A stretch of 31,273 nucleotides of DNA from Acidobacteriota bacterium (GTDB taxonomy: Bacteria > Acidobacteriota > Thermoanaerobaculia > Multivoradales > JAHEKO01), in NCBI GenBank assembly GCA_027296385.1, contig JAPUJD010000237.1, positions 1-31,273 on the forward strand, given 5' to 3'. Every line of letters starts with the position of its first letter. Positions within the stretch are counted from its first letter, which is position 1. Below are positions 30,657 to 31,273 of this stretch, in pieces. Position numbers and translations under genes: made by a program. Under the pieces are notes generated by a model. That model searched no databases. It saw only the letters and a list, made by a program, of their open reading frames with translations, and had not been told where the DNA came from.

Positions 30657-31273
30657 CTAGGTGAGGTTCTCTTGGCGATACCACTCGACAAAGCGCCGGA
30701 GGCCTTGTCTTATCTGAATTCGAGGCGCGTAGCCGAGGAGGCGTCGGGCCTTGCTGACGTCGGCATAGGTGATCGGCACGTCGCCAGGCTGGTCGGGAAG
30801 ATACTCGATGCTCGGTTCCACTTCAAGCTCTTCTGCGATCCACGCAATCAGGTTCGCCAGAGACGTGGTGTCGGCGCCGCCGAGATTGAGAATCTCGAAT
30901 CCGAGCTCGGCGTCGAGAGCGGCAACGACGCCGTCGATGATGTCGTCGACGTAGGTGTAGTCGCGCCGACTCGTGCCGTCGCCGTACATAGGGATCGACT
31001 CGCCTCGAGCGAGCAGGTCGGTGAACTTGTGAATCGCCATTTCCGGCCGCTGGGCGGGCCCGTAGACGGTGAAGAAGCGCAGACAGGATGTCTTGAGGCC
31101 GTAAAGGTGATGGTAGTTGTAGCACAGCAGCTCGCCGGCACGCTTGGTGGTGGCGTAGGGGCTGATCGGCTGGTTGACCTCGTCATCCTCGGCGACAGGG
31201 ACCTTGGTGTTGATGCCGTAGACCGAGGACGAAGAGCCGAAGATGAAGACCTCCGGGCCGTGGTGGCGCGCCG
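30657..31273 (-). CDS. NAD-dependent sugar-nucleotide epimerase, likely UDP-glucuronate 4-epimerase (partial)
   Basis: The 5' end runs off the right edge; about 205 C-terminal residues are present. S-S-S-S-V-Y-G and S-P-Y-A-T-T-K give the extended-SDR Ser and YxxxK catalytic set; F-F-T-V-Y-G-P, G-T-S-R-R-D-Y-T-Y-V-D-D-I and the C-terminal G-L-R-R-F-V-E-W-Y fit UDP-GlcA 4-epimerases (CapI/LspL type) more than dehydratases. With Ugd downstream, UDP-GlcA would be its natural substrate, giving UDP-galacturonate. UDP-glucose or N-acetyl-hexosamine 4-epimerase activity is possible. The Rossmann loop is missing, so cofactor is assumed from the family. Confidence 0.82.
   Translation of the reverse strand, partial: ARHHGPEVFIFGSSSSVYGINTKVPVAEDDEVNQPISPYATTKRAGELLCYNYHHLYGLKTSCLRFFTVYGPAQRPEMAIHKFTDLLARGESIPMYGDGTSRRDYTYVDDIIDGVVAALDAELGFEILNLGGADTTSLANLIAWIAEELEVEPSIEYLPDQPGDVPITYADVSKARRLLGYAPRIQIRQGLRRFVEWYRQENLT

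Overview
The window is GC-rich bacterial chromosome with dense, frequently overlapping genes. It most resembles an uncultured Acidobacteriota member, perhaps Thermoanaerobaculia. That placement is inferred from gene content: a GWxTD-domain secreted protein, an Acidobacteria-style VWFA-related protein, a CRTAC1 (FG-GAP/ASPIC-UnbV) protein paired with a TPR multiheme cytochrome, and a DUF4388 protein. I see no rRNA, tRNA, CRISPR array, insertion sequence, phage gene or replication origin.

Layout. 1-2083: the end of a thioredoxin-like gene, an OmpA lipoprotein, a VWA protein, and a small Cys4 protein head-to-head with the VWA gene. 2367-5468: a plus-strand set with an archaeal-type (type II) GAPDH homologue, an RNase Z-like metallo-beta-lactamase protein and a TrmA/RlmD-type RNA m5U methyltransferase. 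5766-6026: a SelW-type selenoprotein whose in-frame UGA (5991-5993) is followed by a SECIS-like hairpin; a conventional ORF call would miss its N-terminus. 6161-7425: folE and a GWxTD protein. 7504-10583: an exported DinB-like protein, an Lgt-family protein, an NlpC/P60 lipoprotein and an SDR.

20372 down to 10722 is the most striking part: eleven minus-strand genes, almost all with overlapping stop and start codons. In transcription order they are two small membrane proteins, a ferric-reductase-like membrane protein fused to a Rieske domain, a one-TM protein with a Cys/His motif, an OlsB-like N-acyltransferase, a PlsC/OlsA-like O-acyltransferase, a small DinB protein, a TANGO2/NRDE protein, an 860-residue alpha/beta-hydrolase + DedA/VTT + ATP-grasp fusion, a TatT TPR lipoprotein and a DctP TRAP-type binding protein. 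I infer a membrane aminolipid system (synthesis, modification, movement across the membrane, envelope binding) with an attached redox module. This is a hypothesis; none of its chemistry is shown by sequence alone.

20542-26085: a DUF4388 protein, then the CRTAC1 and TPR-multiheme-cytochrome pair. 26157-27221: a ClpX-like AAA+ ATPase lacking the zinc-binding domain and apparently expressed from a leaderless mRNA. 31273 down to 27334: a minus-strand set with a sugar-nucleotide epimerase (cut by the window edge), UDP-glucose dehydrogenase, UDP-glucuronate decarboxylase, a YggX-like protein with four zinc-ribbon-like cysteines, and a TVP38/DedA-family membrane protein. It would supply UDP-GlcA and UDP-xylose, plus a further epimerised sugar, for envelope polysaccharide.
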